Assembly (NCBI GenBank): GCA_047631875.1
Contig: JBLIAZ010000169.1
Coordinates: 1 to 5,654, forward strand
Length of the DNA stretch: 5,654 nucleotides
Reading direction: 5' to 3'
From: JBLIAZ01 sp047631875
GTDB taxonomy: Bacteria > Bacteroidota > Bacteroidia > Flavobacteriales_C > GCA-002722245
The notes under the pieces are model-generated. The model ran no database searches, had not been told where the DNA came from, and worked only from the letters and a program-made list of their open reading frames with translations. Positions 5,215 through 5,654 of this stretch are shown piece after piece; the stretch's first letter is position 1; the number at the start of each line of letters is the position of its first letter. The position numbers were made by a program, and so were the translations under genes.

Positions 5215-5654
5215 ATGGAAGTAATATTAAAAAAAGATATTCAGCCTCTAGGATTTAGAGATGATATCGTAAACGTAAAGCCAGGTTTCGGAAGAAACTT
5301 TTTAATTCCTAAGGGAATTGCTCATTTGGCAACAATTTCAGCTAAAAAAGTTCATGCTGAAAACTTGAAGCAACGCGCTGTAAAAGATGCCAAACTTAAA
5401 AATGAGGCCGAAGCTTTAGGAGCAAAATTAACTGCATTGACAGTTAAAGTTGGAGCTAAAGTTGGAGGTTCTGGAAAGATATTTGGTTCAGTTGGAAACA
5501 TTCAAGTTGCTGAGGCAATAAAAAGTCAAGGAATTGATATCGATAGAAGAGCGATTAAAATCATTGGTGGGAATCCAAAGGAAATTGGTTCTTTCGAGGC
5601 TGATATTAAGTTAAACAGAGAAGTTGAAGTTAAAGTTAACTTTGAAGTTGTAGC
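5215..5654 (+). CDS. rplI: 50S ribosomal protein L9 (3' end cut by window edge)
   Basis: The frame opens at the ATG at 5215 and runs without a stop to the window edge: 146 complete codons, and the family is usually about 147-150 residues, so only the last few are missing. The N-terminal rRNA-binding domain carries the L9 signature: MEVILKKDIQPLG, then VKPGFGRNFLIPKGIAHLAT (21-40). A long Lys/Ala-rich helix (about 42-74) links it to the C-terminal domain (about 78-146), which contains KIFGSVGNIQVAEAI (88-102) and IDIDRRAIKI (107-116). L9 binds domain V of 23S rRNA at the base of the L1 stalk and influences reading-frame fidelity. It is the third gene of the operon, 9 bases after rpsR. A short AGAG precedes the start, but no full Shine-Dalgarno sequence. 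Confidence 0.96.
   Translation, partial: MEVILKKDIQPLGFRDDIVNVKPGFGRNFLIPKGIAHLATISAKKVHAENLKQRAVKDAKLKNEAEALGAKLTALTVKVGAKVGGSGKIFGSVGNIQVAEAIKSQGIDIDRRAIKIIGGNPKEIGSFEADIKLNREVEVKVNFEVV

Overview
The window is AT-rich and every supportable gene lies on the + strand. It looks like a chromosomal core segment of a member of the Bacteroidota, probably from a Flavobacteriales- or Cytophagales-like lineage, though the exact lineage cannot be fixed by eye. The reasons are: a C-terminal fragment resembling the type IX secretion-associated PorU2/C25 peptidase family; two lipoproteins with compact N-terminal lipoboxes; -7 boxes matching the Bacteroidota consensus TAnnTTTG; A/T-rich start regions with no convincing Shine-Dalgarno sequence; and ribosomal proteins S6, S18 and L9 of Bacteroidota type.

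Layout. Positions 1-1281 hold the 3' end of a large secreted or surface protein (PorU2-like). After a 63-base gap comes a YceI-family lipoprotein (1345-1983). A 185-base non-coding stretch with a short palindrome and a candidate -7 box leads into thyA (2169-2963) and folA (2966-3475), which are 2 bases apart and almost certainly co-transcribed. A 206-base AT-rich gap follows, then a 265-residue lipoprotein of a Bacteroidota family of unknown function (3682-4479). From 4543 a strong promoter-like element and a 5'-terminal hairpin introduce the operon rpsF (4593-4937), rpsR (4942-5205) and rplI (5215 to the window edge).

How the genes work together. ThyA makes dTMP and releases dihydrofolate, and FolA reduces the dihydrofolate back to tetrahydrofolate, so the pair is a complete functional unit. 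S6 and S18 bind the 30S platform as a heterodimer, and L9 is a 50S stalk-base protein. The two lipoproteins and the PorU2-like protein all act in the cell envelope, but nothing in the sequence ties them to one pathway.

I found no mobile element, CRISPR array, tRNA, rRNA or convincing novel system. The window reads as ordinary core genome. The points worth a second look are modest: the unknown lipoprotein and its possibly leaderless transcript, hairpins at the predicted 5' ends of the thyA and rpsF messages, and two substitutions in the DHFR cofactor-binding loop.
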